Assembly: GCA_003452185.1 (NCBI GenBank)
Contig: DMJJ01000089.1
Coordinates: 1-13,653, forward strand
Direction: 5' to 3'
Source: Verrucomicrobiales bacterium
GTDB taxonomy: Bacteria; Verrucomicrobiota; Verrucomicrobiia; Limisphaerales; UBA11320
Length of the DNA stretch: 13,653 nucleotides
In this document: piece after piece, positions 6,586 through 13,129 of the stretch
Position numbering within the stretch: the first letter of the stretch is position 1
How the letters are laid out: each line of letters begins with the position of its first letter
Notes under the pieces: model-generated
What the model was told of the DNA's origin: nothing
Database searches by the model: none
What the model saw: only the letters and a program-made list of their open reading frames with translations
Program-made: the position numbers and the translations under genes

Positions 6586-7794
6586 CTACTTTGCGTTGAC
6601 AATCTCCGACATCTTGAAGATCGGGAGGAACATGCAGATCGCAATGCCACCGACCGTGACCCCAAGGAACACGATGAGCAGCGGCTCGATCAGGGAGGTC
6701 AGACCGCTGAGGATCGTCTCCACCTCGTCGTCATAAAAGTCCGACACACGCTCCAGCATCTGCTCCACCTTGCCGGTCTGCTCGCCGGCGGTCAGCATGC
6801 GGATGAGCATCGAGGGGAAAACGGGATGCTTGCTGATCGAGGCGGCAAGCCCCTCGCCCCGCTCGATGTCGACCGCGGCGGCACGGATCGCCTTTTCCAT
6901 GACCACGTTTCCGCAGGTGTTGGCGACGATTCCCAGGACCTCGAGAATCGGGACACCGCTGCGGACCAGGGAGGCCAGCGTCCGGGTGAACCGGGCGAGG
7001 CAGATCTTGTGGGCGATGTGCCCGAAGATCGGGAGCCGGATCCGGCGGGCATCCCAGAACTCGCGCCCCTTGGGGGTCTTGACCCAGAGCAGCGCCCCGT
7101 AGACGGCGGCCCCGACGGCCGGAATCAGGAGATAAATCCACTTCTGCATCCATTTGCTCAGGTCGATCAGCGACTGGGTCGGCCCGGGAAGCTTCGATCC
7201 GAAGCCGGAGTAGATCTCACCAAACACCGGCACCACCTTCACGAGCAGGAATACCGTGATGCCGATGGCGATGAGGGTCACGGCCACGGGATACATCATC
7301 GCCGACTTGACCTTCTTGCGGAGACGGGCCGTGTTTTCCAGGTAGGTGGCGAGCCGGCTCAGGATCTCGGCCAGCAAGCCGCCCCGCTCCCCCGCAGCCA
7401 CCATGCAAACGTACAGCTTGTTGAAAGCCTTGGGATGGCGGGCCAGCGCCTCGGAAAACCCGTCGCCTCCCTCGACCCGCGAGGTGACATCCTTGATGAT
7501 GTCCTTCATCACCTTGTTGGAGGTCTGCTCGGCCAGGGCCTGCAGCGACTGGACCATCGCGAGGCCGGCGTCGATCATCGTTGAGAGCTGTCGCGTGAAG
7601 ACCACCAGGTCCTGAAGCCCCACCGATCCGCCCGAGTTCTTCCCCTTGCGGGCGACCTTCTCCTGGATGGAGAGGACCAGCATGTTCTTGTTGAGCAGGG
7701 AAGCAATGGCCGCCTGCTCCGTGGCGGCTTCGATGGTGTTGCGGACCTCGCGGCCGCTTCCGGTCTCCCGGGCAACGTAGGCAAACGATGGCAT
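6586..7794 (-). CDS. pilC: PilC/GspF-family inner-membrane protein
   Basis: This 402-residue polytopic platform protein belongs to the type IV pilus / type II secretion family. In such machines it sits in the inner membrane and couples the assembly ATPase to pilin extrusion. Two repeated T2SSF domains are visible (residues ~67-190 and ~269-391), each opening with a variant of FTRxLxxLxxxGxxxLxxL (FTRQLSTMIDAGLAMVQSL; FTRTLASLVRSGVPILEVL). Membrane helices lie near 168-192, 221-238 and 368-393. GERGG (135-139) and GEQTGKVEQML (337-347) are the typical post-domain motifs. The N-terminal cytosolic segment (FAYVARE) also fits PilC. Length is normal. No other pilus gene (pilB, pilT, pilin) is beside it in the window. 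The ATG at 7792-7794 has only a weak ribosome-binding site. GspF is the alternative name. Confidence 0.92.
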   Translation of the reverse strand: MPSFAYVARETGSGREVRNTIEAATEQAAIASLLNKNMLVLSIQEKVARKGKNSGGSVGLQDLVVFTRQLSTMIDAGLAMVQSLQALAEQTSNKVMKDIIKDVTSRVEGGDGFSEALARHPKAFNKLYVCMVAAGERGGLLAEILSRLATYLENTARLRKKVKSAMMYPVAVTLIAIGITVFLLVKVVPVFGEIYSGFGSKLPGPTQSLIDLSKWMQKWIYLLIPAVGAAVYGALLWVKTPKGREFWDARRIRLPIFGHIAHKICLARFTRTLASLVRSGVPILEVLGIVANTCGNVVMEKAIRAAAVDIERGEGLAASISKHPVFPSMLIRMLTAGEQTGKVEQMLERVSDFYDDEVETILSGLTSLIEPLLIVFLGVTVGGIAICMFLPIFKMSEIVNAK

Positions 7795-8128
7795 AAGATT
7801 CTCGGTGCGTCGCCGATGCCCCTGCCAGCCCGCGGCTCGCGACGGGGGGAACTCTCCGACACCAACCCTTCCCCCCGCCCTTCGCCATCAGGCCCGCACT
7901 CCGGGGCCCACAGACAACGCACTGGGTTCCATCGGCAACACGTTAGCGTTTGTTTAGGCTACCCCTCATCCCGCGGACCAAGCTGCCGATGAAAGGCTTG
8001 GGCAACGGACGCCCCCCCGCGGGAGCGGCGGGGGGCTGTCCCAAATCCGGGCGATGGAAGCTGGCCGGCCCCGGACCCGATAGGGTTTGCCTCCCCGGCG
8101 GACGACGACTAAAACAGGACACGAACCG
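7795..8128. other. Divergent intergenic region between pilC and the DUF5989/carbamoyltransferase cassette
   Basis: These 334 bases hold no convincing gene; the short frames across it are Arg/Pro/Gly-rich and look random. It must contain the promoters for pilC (leftward) and the cassette (rightward), but I cannot place good -35/-10 boxes. The one clear structure is a GC hairpin with 8-base arms at 8013-8020 and 8028-8035 and a 7-base loop, about 90 bases before the first cassette gene and without a T-run. A small AT-richer patch (about 7940-7960) is the likeliest promoter area. Confidence 0.5.
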
Positions 8129-8281
8129 ATGTGGCGCCTCTTCAAAGAGTTCCTTCTCTTCCTGCGGCAGGAGAAGAAGTGGTGGCTGATCCCCCTCGTG
8201 GTCCTGCTGTTGATCCTGGGGGGCCTGATTCTTTTCACCGGAGGGTCCGTCCTGGCCCCCCTCATGTATCCCTTCCTCTAG
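8129..8281 (+). CDS. DUF5989/SxtK-like small membrane protein
   Basis: This is a 50-residue protein with an amphipathic N-terminus (MWRLFKEFLLFLRQEKKWW), one membrane helix (about 19-37, LIPLVVLLLILGGLILF) and the tail GGSVLAPLMYPFL. The pattern 'FLRxxKKWWLxPxxxxLxxxGxLxxxxxxSxxAPFxYxxF' is that of the DUF5989 family, which includes SxtK of saxitoxin clusters. These small proteins are found next to NodU-type carbamoyltransferases, and their function is unknown. The frame opens at 8087, but AGGA at 8116-8119 and the family pattern point to the ATG at 8129. The carbamoyltransferase follows 15 bases later, so the two are surely co-transcribed. A role in placing or assisting the transferase at the membrane is inference. 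Confidence 0.85.
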   Translation: MWRLFKEFLLFLRQEKKWWLIPLVVLLLILGGLILFTGGSVLAPLMYPFL

Positions 8282-8296
8282 GCCCGGAGGGACCCG

Positions 8297-10111
8297 ATGC
8301 GTCACATTCTTGGCATCTCGGCCTATTACCACGACTCGGCGGCGGCGCTGCTGCGCGACGGCGAGATTGTCGCGGCGGCGCAGGAGGAGCGTTTCAGCCG
8401 TCGCAAGAATGACGAGCGCTTCCCCGCGCGGGCGGTCGAGTATTGCCTCCGCCAGGCTTCGCTCCACCCCTCGGACCTCGATTCGGTGGTCTTCTATGAC
8501 AAGCCGATCACCAAGTTCGCGCGCCTTCTTGAATCTTCGCTGGCCGTGGCGCCGCGCGGCCTGGGGGTCTTCCCGAAGGTGCTCCCCTCGTGGCTCGGGG
8601 AGAAGCTGAACCTCCGTGCCACCCTCCGGGAGGAGATCCCGGGGCTTCGGGAGGAGTGCCGGATCCTCTTCACGGAGCATCACCAGTCGCATGCAGCGAG
8701 CGCCTTCTACCCGTCCCCGTTTGAGGAGGCCGCAATCCTGACGGTGGACGGGGTCGGGGAATGGGCCACCACGACCGTGGGTTGGGGGCGGGGCGGGGAG
8801 ATGAAGCTCCTGAAGGAAATCCGCTTCCCCCACTCCCTGGGGCTGCTCTACTCGACCTTCACCGCCTACTGCGGGTTCCGCATCAACTCCGGGGAATACA
8901 AGCTCATGGGGCTGGCCCCCTACGGCACCCCGCGCTATGCGGATGCGATCCGTGACCACCTGATCGATGTGCGGGAGGATGGGAGCTTCTGGCTCAACCT
9001 CGACTACTTCGGCTTCCTCGACGGGTTCACGATGGACAACCCACGGCTCCACAAACTGCTCGGCGGCCCGCCGCGCCAGCCGGAGGAGGCCATCGACCCC
9101 CGGTTCCTGGATGTCGCCCGCTCGGTGCAACTCGTGACCGAGGAGGTCCTGCTTCGCCTGGCCCGCCACGCGCGCGAGGCCACCGGGATGACGCGCCTCT
9201 GCATGGCAGGGGGGGTGGCGCTCAATTGTGTGGCCAACGGGCGGATCCTGCGGGAAGGGCCCTTCGAGGAGCTCTGGATCCAGCCGGCCGCAGGGGACGC
9301 AGGGGGAGCCCTCGGAGCCGCGCTGCTGGCATGGCATCAGTCGGAGGAAGGACGTCGCAAAGGACGGGCGCCGGGAGATGCCATGAACGGGTCGCTCCTC
9401 GGGCCCGAATTCACCGAGGCCGAGATCGAGTCGGTGCTCCGACGCCACGGCGCAGTCTTCGAGCGGCTCGACCCCGAGGCCCTGCTCGACCGCACGGTGA
9501 GCCTCCTCCGGCAGGAACGCGTCGTGGGCTGGGTTCAGGGTCGAATGGAGTTTGGCCCCCGGGCGCTCGGGAACCGCTCCATCCTCGGGGACGCGCGCTC
9601 GGCGCGGATGCAATCGGTGATGAACCTCAAGGTCAAGTTCCGGGAGTCGTTCCGGCCCTTCGCCCCGGCGGTCCTCAGGGAGCGGGCCGCGGACTATTTC
9701 GACCTGGGATGCGAGTCCCCCTACATGCTGATCGTCGCCCCGGTTCGGGAGGCGCGCCGATGCCCGGTCTCCGGCGGCGCCACGGGACTCGACCGGCTGA
9801 AGCAGATCCGATCCGACATCCCGGCAGTCACGCACGTCGACTTCAGCGCACGGGTCCAGACGGTCACCGGACGGGAGAATCCGCTCTTCGCCCGCCTCCT
9901 GCAGCGGTTCGACGCCGCGACCGGATGCGGCCTCCTGGTGAACACCTCCTTCAACGTCCGGGGGGAACCGATCGTCTGCTCCCCGGACGATGCCTACCGC
10001 TGCTTCATGAACACGGAGATGGACTACCTGGTGGTCGGCCCATTCCTGCTCGAGCGGACCGCGCAACCGGCGCGGGACGTGGCTCGCACATTCGACCCCC
10101 AGCCTGACTGA
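8297..10111 (+). CDS. NodU/TobZ/SxtI-type carbamoyltransferase
   Basis: This 604-residue enzyme is of the O-carbamoyltransferase family. By analogy with TobZ, carbamoyl phosphate and ATP form a carbamoyl-adenylate in a Kae1-like N-terminal domain, and the carbamoyl group then goes to a hydroxyl of the acceptor in or near the YrdC-like C-terminal part. Visible features: ISAYYHDSAAALL (7-19), the metal-binding HHQSHAASAFYPSPF (128-142) with VDGVGE (150-155), GEYKLMGLAPYG (199-210), MAGGVALNCVANG, GDAGGALGAA, then GRMEFGPRALGNRSILGD, KFRESFRPFAPAVL and NTSFNVRGEPIV in the C-terminal half. All expected blocks and the usual length are present. The ATG has a strong GGAGG six bases upstream (8286-8290). 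Flanking genes match the SxtK and SxtJ partners. The acceptor (polysaccharide, lipid-linked sugar or small molecule) cannot be read from the sequence. Confidence 0.94.
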   Translation: MRHILGISAYYHDSAAALLRDGEIVAAAQEERFSRRKNDERFPARAVEYCLRQASLHPSDLDSVVFYDKPITKFARLLESSLAVAPRGLGVFPKVLPSWLGEKLNLRATLREEIPGLREECRILFTEHHQSHAASAFYPSPFEEAAILTVDGVGEWATTTVGWGRGGEMKLLKEIRFPHSLGLLYSTFTAYCGFRINSGEYKLMGLAPYGTPRYADAIRDHLIDVREDGSFWLNLDYFGFLDGFTMDNPRLHKLLGGPPRQPEEAIDPRFLDVARSVQLVTEEVLLRLARHAREATGMTRLCMAGGVALNCVANGRILREGPFEELWIQPAAGDAGGALGAALLAWHQSEEGRRKGRAPGDAMNGSLLGPEFTEAEIESVLRRHGAVFERLDPEALLDRTVSLLRQERVVGWVQGRMEFGPRALGNRSILGDARSARMQSVMNLKVKFRESFRPFAPAVLRERAADYFDLGCESPYMLIVAPVREARRCPVSGGATGLDRLKQIRSDIPAVTHVDFSARVQTVTGRENPLFARLLQRFDAATGCGLLVNTSFNVRGEPIVCSPDDAYRCFMNTEMDYLVVGPFLLERTAQPARDVARTFDPQPD

Positions 10112-10116
10112 ATCGC

Positions 10117-10518
10117 GTGAAGCTCAAGCTCAAGGAAAACCCGCGCGAGTGGCAGAAGTTTGCCGCGGTGGTCGCCATCCTCCTCTGCGGGGTCGCGTGG
10201 ATGGCCCGGCGGCGGGGATGGCTTCCCCCCGCGGGCTTCCTTCCGGTCTGCGGGCTGGCGCTTCTCGTGCCGTTGACGAGCCTGGTCATCCCCCGCCCGT
10301 TCCGTGTGCTCTACCGGGTCGGCATGACCGCCAGCCACCACGTCGGCCAGGTGATGGGCCGGATCCTCCTGACCCTCTTTTTCCTCCTGGTGCTGACGCC
10401 GCTCGGGCTCCTCCTTCGGCTCGCGGGAAAGGACCTCCTGCGCCTCCGCCCCGCCCCGGAGGCAAAGACGTTCTGGACCCCGTGCCGCGACGCCCGGGAT
10501 CTCGACCGAATGTTTTAG
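10117..10518 (+). CDS. SxtJ-like membrane protein
   Basis: This 133-residue protein has three hydrophobic segments (about 15-30, 40-58 and 79-103). RPFRVLYRVGMTASHHVGQVMGRILLTLFFLLVLTPLG-type content (residues ~59-98) and the C-terminal FWTPCRDARDLDRMF are typical of the SxtJ family, which is encoded next to carbamoyltransferases in saxitoxin clusters and many unrelated bacteria. No function is established. It begins with a GTG five bases after the carbamoyltransferase stop. An in-frame stop at 10105-10107 rules out a much earlier start. No clear ribosome-binding site is present, so translational coupling is likely. It is the last gene of the cassette and converges on the CAAX-type protease gene. 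Confidence 0.85.
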   Translation: MKLKLKENPREWQKFAAVVAILLCGVAWMARRRGWLPPAGFLPVCGLALLVPLTSLVIPRPFRVLYRVGMTASHHVGQVMGRILLTLFFLLVLTPLGLLLRLAGKDLLRLRPAPEAKTFWTPCRDARDLDRMF

Positions 10519-10538
10519 GCCGAAGGAACGGGCCACCC

Positions 10539-10560
10539 TCCCGCTGCGCGGGAACCGTTT
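10539..10560 (+). terminator. Weak candidate terminator after the carbamoyltransferase cassette
   Basis: TCCCGC and GCGGGA form a 6-base stem with a 3-base loop, followed by ACCGTTT. It lies about 20 bases after the stop of the SxtJ-like gene, where transcription should end. The short stem and weak T-run make this tentative. Confidence 0.25.
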
Positions 10561-10623
10561 CACGGAGGCCTGAACCCAGAGGGTCGGCACCTCCCCGCCC
10601 CACGCCCCCCCGTGCAGGCTAGG

Positions 10624-11313
10624 TCACCAGAACTGCCAGGCCCCCTTCCAGACCACCCAAAGGCCGAGAAGAAGATTCGTGATTCCATGCGCCGTCATCG
10701 CATCCCCGAGATGCCCCCGCCGGAGCACCAGCCCTTGGAAAACCATTCCACACAGCACCCCGGGAATCCATTCCCTCGGATGGACGAGGCCGAAGACCAG
10801 GGCGGTGATAAAAAAACCCCGGGGGGCAAAAGCCGTCAGCGGCATCGACAGGAAGTCGGCCCGCTCCACCGAGCGGTAAAAGAAGGAGCGGTAGAACATC
10901 TCCTCAATCGGTGGGACCACGATGGCCGCCCCGACCCAGCGGACGCCAATGCAGGCCCAGGCCGCGGGCGTCCCCGGGCCGAAGTCGCGAAAGGGATTCC
11001 ACGGGCTCGGCTCGGCGGCCGCCGCCCCTTTTCCAACTATCGACGTGAGAGAAGGATAAAACCCATCCAATCCCACCCAGAGAGCGAACACCCCCACCCC
11101 CGCCAGGATCGCAGGCAGGGAAACCGACCACCGCATCTCCGGGACCCGGTCCCGCACGAGCCAAACCAGCCAGGCACCCAGCCCGGTTTTCAGGGCATAG
11201 AGCCAGTATTGGGAGAGCCCTCCCAGGCTTCCCTGAAACGAGGTCAGGAGGACGAAGCAAAAGAACGGAAATGCCCGGGCGGCCACGGGGGATTCGCGTA
11301 CGAGGCGGAGCAT
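10624..11313 (-). CDS. Exosortase-associated CAAX-type (CPBP/Abi) intramembrane protease
   Basis: This 229-residue polytopic membrane protein carries the glutamic-type protease motifs: PPIEEMFYRSF (Glu137, Glu138, Arg142; EExxxR), FGLVHPREW (His178) and AHGITNLLLG (His209, Asn213; HxxxN). VGLDGFYPSL (80-89) and WNPF (105-108) before the catalytic region, and the ending GAWQFW, resemble the CAAX prenyl protease-related group found in genomes with exosortase/PEP-CTERM sorting (TIGR03008 type). The family cleaves substrates within the inner membrane; the target here is unknown. No exosortase or PEP-CTERM protein is visible nearby. The ATG at 11311-11313 has no strong ribosome-binding site. The gene is divergent from infC, with 163 bases between start codons. 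Confidence 0.85.
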   Translation of the reverse strand: MLRLVRESPVAARAFPFFCFVLLTSFQGSLGGLSQYWLYALKTGLGAWLVWLVRDRVPEMRWSVSLPAILAGVGVFALWVGLDGFYPSLTSIVGKGAAAAEPSPWNPFRDFGPGTPAAWACIGVRWVGAAIVVPPIEEMFYRSFFYRSVERADFLSMPLTAFAPRGFFITALVFGLVHPREWIPGVLCGMVFQGLVLRRGHLGDAMTAHGITNLLLGLWVVWKGAWQFW

Positions 11314-11367
11314 GGTGTATTAGCCCCGGCACGGGGCCGGGAGGCCAGAAAATTCCGGACTTTCGGC

Positions 11368-11396
11368 TTGCCAATCAAGAGGTCGCATTGAAAAAT
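11368..11396 (+). promoter_or_regulatory. Candidate infC promoter
   Basis: TTGCCA (11368-11373) and AAAAAT (11391-11396) are separated by 17 bases, reasonable sigma70-like -35 and -10 boxes (4 of 6 matches in the -10). They lie in an AT-richer patch upstream of infC. Transcription would begin near 11403, just before the terminator hairpin at 11410. This is an inspection call only. Confidence 0.3.
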
Positions 11397-11409
11397 CAGC
11401 CCGAAATGC

Positions 11410-11432
11410 GCCCGTAAGCACGGGCCTTTTTT
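11410..11432 (+). terminator. Intrinsic terminator / attenuator hairpin in the infC leader
   Basis: GCCCGT (11410-11415) pairs with ACGGGC (11420-11425) across the loop AAGC. After one C come six T residues (11427-11432). This is a compact rho-independent terminator on the plus strand, 44 bases before the infC start. The nearest upstream plus-strand gene ends ~890 bases away and faces a gene on the other strand. So this element either ends a short leader or small RNA, or attenuates infC. A second GCCCG copy at 11399-11403 could compete for the distal arm. Confidence 0.65.
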
Positions 11433-11433
11433 G

Positions 11434-11456
11434 ATGACCTTAATGTCATGGACATT
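11434..11456 (+). promoter_or_regulatory. Two overlapping, mutually exclusive hairpins before the infC ribosome-binding site
   Basis: ATGAC (11434-11438) can pair with GTCAT (11445-11449), and AATGTC (11442-11447) can pair with GACATT (11451-11456). The two stems share bases 11445-11447, so only one can form at a time. They lie between the terminator hairpin and the ribosome-binding site at 11465. The pairing is visible; use as a translational operator is inference. Confidence 0.35.
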
Positions 11457-11464
11457 CTCCAACC

Positions 11465-11479
11465 GGTGAGGGCCTCTTG
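11465..11479 (+). promoter_or_regulatory. infC ribosome-binding site and TTG start
   Basis: GGTGAGGG (11465-11472) is followed four bases later by TTG (11477-11479). No ATG or GTG in frame gives a protein of the right length. A rare start codon is a known feature of infC in E. coli (AUU), where IF-3 discriminates against its own mRNA. Confidence 0.7.
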
Positions 11480-12271
11480 AGTCGCCCTTTTCCTCCTCGT
11501 CAGTTTTCCAGCGGACCTCAAATTCGGGTAAACGGGAAAATCCGTGCCCGTGAAGTGCGGGTCATCGGTCAGGATGGGGGTCAAGTGGGAGTGCTGAGCC
11601 TCCCCGAGGCCTTGACCATGGCGCGGCAGCAGGGTGTTGATCTGGTGGAGATCGCCCCAAGCGCGGTCCCTCCAGTCTGCCGGCTGGTCGACTTCGGCAA
11701 ATACCGCTATGAGCTGGCCAAGCGGGAAAAGGAGTCGAAGAAGCACCAGCACTCCAACAAGGTGAAGGAGATCCAGCTCAGCCCCTCGATCGATCCGCAC
11801 GACTTCGGGGTCAAGCTGGGGCATGCCATCGACTTCCTGTGCGACGAGATGAAGGTCAAGGTGACCCTCCGGTTCCGCGGTCGCGAGATGGCGCACAAGG
11901 AATACGGATTCCAGCAGGTCCAGAAGCTGATTCAGGAAGTGGCTCCCTACGGCCACCCGGACCAGCCTCCGAAGCTGGTGGGCAAAGGGATCACCGCAAT
12001 GCTCAGTCCCCTCCCCCGGACCAAGCGGGCCAAGAACCCTCGTCGTTCCGACGACCCGGGCCACGCAAGCAATCTTCCCTCCGAGAGGCAGCAGCCGCCG
12101 CCCTCCCCCTCCCAGGCGGGAGGTGGCACGCCATCCCACTCCTCCGCAGCCCCGGGAGAGGGCAAGGGGGGAGGCGCGTCCGGATTCTCGAACAACCCGT
12201 TCTCCAATCTTGAGGTCGAGGGCTCGGAGTCGTCCGACCCGGGAGAAGCTGCCCCCGGAGCGCCGGAGTAA
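11477..12271 (+). CDS. infC: Translation initiation factor IF-3 with long C-terminal extension
   Basis: IF-3 binds the 30S subunit, prevents 50S joining and checks start codon and initiator tRNA. The N-domain (about 17-87) shows IRVNGKIRAREVRVI, GVDLVEIAPSAVPPVCRLVDFGKYRYE and the basic linker REKESKKHQHSNKVKEIQ. The C-domain (about 94-180) carries the signature LRFRGREMAH (131-140). Both are complete. After residue ~181 comes an ~80-residue Pro/Gly/Ser-rich tail (PPPSPSQAGGG, GKGGGASGFSNNPFSNLE) that ordinary ~180-residue IF-3 lacks. Length before RVNGK matches E. coli IF-3, supporting the TTG start. The gene is not followed by rpmI-rplT; a minus-strand gene lies next. Rare start codon, terminator and hairpins in the leader suggest autoregulation. 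Confidence 0.95.
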   Translation: MSRPFPPRQFSSGPQIRVNGKIRAREVRVIGQDGGQVGVLSLPEALTMARQQGVDLVEIAPSAVPPVCRLVDFGKYRYELAKREKESKKHQHSNKVKEIQLSPSIDPHDFGVKLGHAIDFLCDEMKVKVTLRFRGREMAHKEYGFQQVQKLIQEVAPYGHPDQPPKLVGKGITAMLSPLPRTKRAKNPRRSDDPGHASNLPSERQQPPPSPSQAGGGTPSHSSAAPGEGKGGGASGFSNNPFSNLEVEGSESSDPGEAAPGAPE

Positions 12272-12333
12272 CCCCGGCAGGGGTCCCCTACGCCCGCCTC
12301 TCGTCGAGAGTGCGGTATCACCGGATCACTGGA

Positions 12334-12972
12334 TTACTTGATCCGCGAGACGACGAGGTCGTCGAACCGAATCGGGGTTTCCGAATACGGCTTTCCCCAG
12401 ACAGAGGCCTTTCCGGCGGCAGGTTCCTCCTTGAGCTCCGAAGTCAGGCTCCAGGAAGCCGGCTCGGGGGTTCCCCGCTTCCACGCCTTTCCGGACAACG
12501 TCCACTGCCCGGCCCCGGAAGGAACGAGGCGAAGCCGGAACTCGGTCCATGACCCCGACTCCCACGCGAAGGAAACCGAGGCCAGAAGATCGTCCCCCTT
12601 GTAAAGCTCGAGCGCTTTTTTGGAAGGGGTGGACTGCAGCCGGTATGGGGTGGCGCCGTTGAGGCCGACGGCCAGAACGGGAAACCGCCGTCCCTTTGAG
12701 GTCCCAAAGATCCGTGCCGAGACTTCCAGCCCCTCCTTGGCGCTCGGGCCGAACAGCACGCCAAAGGTCTCCAGCGGCGCCCCCGGCAGCTCAAGCAGAC
12801 GTCCCCCCCCCGCCTCCTCAACCACGGAGAATGCACCGTCGAGAACGAGAAACTCATCCGGGACCTTGCCCACCGGAGCCTTCTCGAAATCACAAGCAAA
12901 CACCCTCTCCTGGGCAGCTCCCCCAAGGGGGATGGCTGCGGAGAGGACCAGGGCCAGGATCCACGGCTTCAT
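12334..12972 (-). CDS. Secreted protein of unknown function, probable beta-sandwich
   Basis: This 212-residue protein begins with a signal peptide (MKPWILALVLSAAIPLGGAA, cleavage likely just after, before QERVF). The mature part has alternating short hydrophobic strands typical of a jelly-roll/concanavalin-like fold: FACDFEKAPVG near the start, LQSTPSKKALELYKGDDLLASVSF and WTEFRLRLVPSG in the middle, and the ending IRFDDLVVSRIK. The last is common in LamG-like or glucanase-like modules. No catalytic motif is recognised, so a carbohydrate-binding role is only a guess. The frame extends upstream to 13011, but the ATG at 12970-12972 puts the signal peptide at the N-terminus and is preferred. The gene converges on infC with 62 bases between stops. 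It lies downstream of trmL on the same strand, with a gap of 157 bases. Confidence 0.75.
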   Translation of the reverse strand: MKPWILALVLSAAIPLGGAAQERVFACDFEKAPVGKVPDEFLVLDGAFSVVEEAGGGRLLELPGAPLETFGVLFGPSAKEGLEVSARIFGTSKGRRFPVLAVGLNGATPYRLQSTPSKKALELYKGDDLLASVSFAWESGSWTEFRLRLVPSGAGQWTLSGKAWKRGTPEPASWSLTSELKEEPAAGKASVWGKPYSETPIRFDDLVVSRIK

Positions 12973-13129
12973 ACGCCGGGAAGTCTCTACCGACAGCCAA
13001 GCCCAGGGCAATACCGATCCTGAGGGGTGTCCTGCGGGGGCGTCGGGGGGGCTCCCCGGCGGTCGGTTCGAACCGGGGTCGGGACCTGCCGGGGACCGCG
13101 GTGCCCGGAGCCGCCCCCCCTCCTCCTCC

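Noticed and set aside
5427..6599. A 390-codon plus-strand frame opposite the aldolase gene
   Set aside because: It shows a Leu/Val/Asp-rich mirror of the aldolase codons without motifs; the aldolase on the minus strand has complete active-site residues.
7943..10066. A 707-codon open frame on the minus strand across the carbamoyltransferase gene
   Set aside because: It is rich in Arg, Pro, Glu and Gly with no recognisable motif, and it is exactly antisense to a gene with all expected family motifs. Long antisense frames are common at this GC content.
12322..12345. Seven-base inverted repeat (CGGATCA with TGATCCG) at the convergent ends of infC and the secreted-protein gene
   Set aside because: It overlaps the stop codon of the minus-strand gene, has a 10-base loop and no T-run on either strand; too weak to call a terminator.
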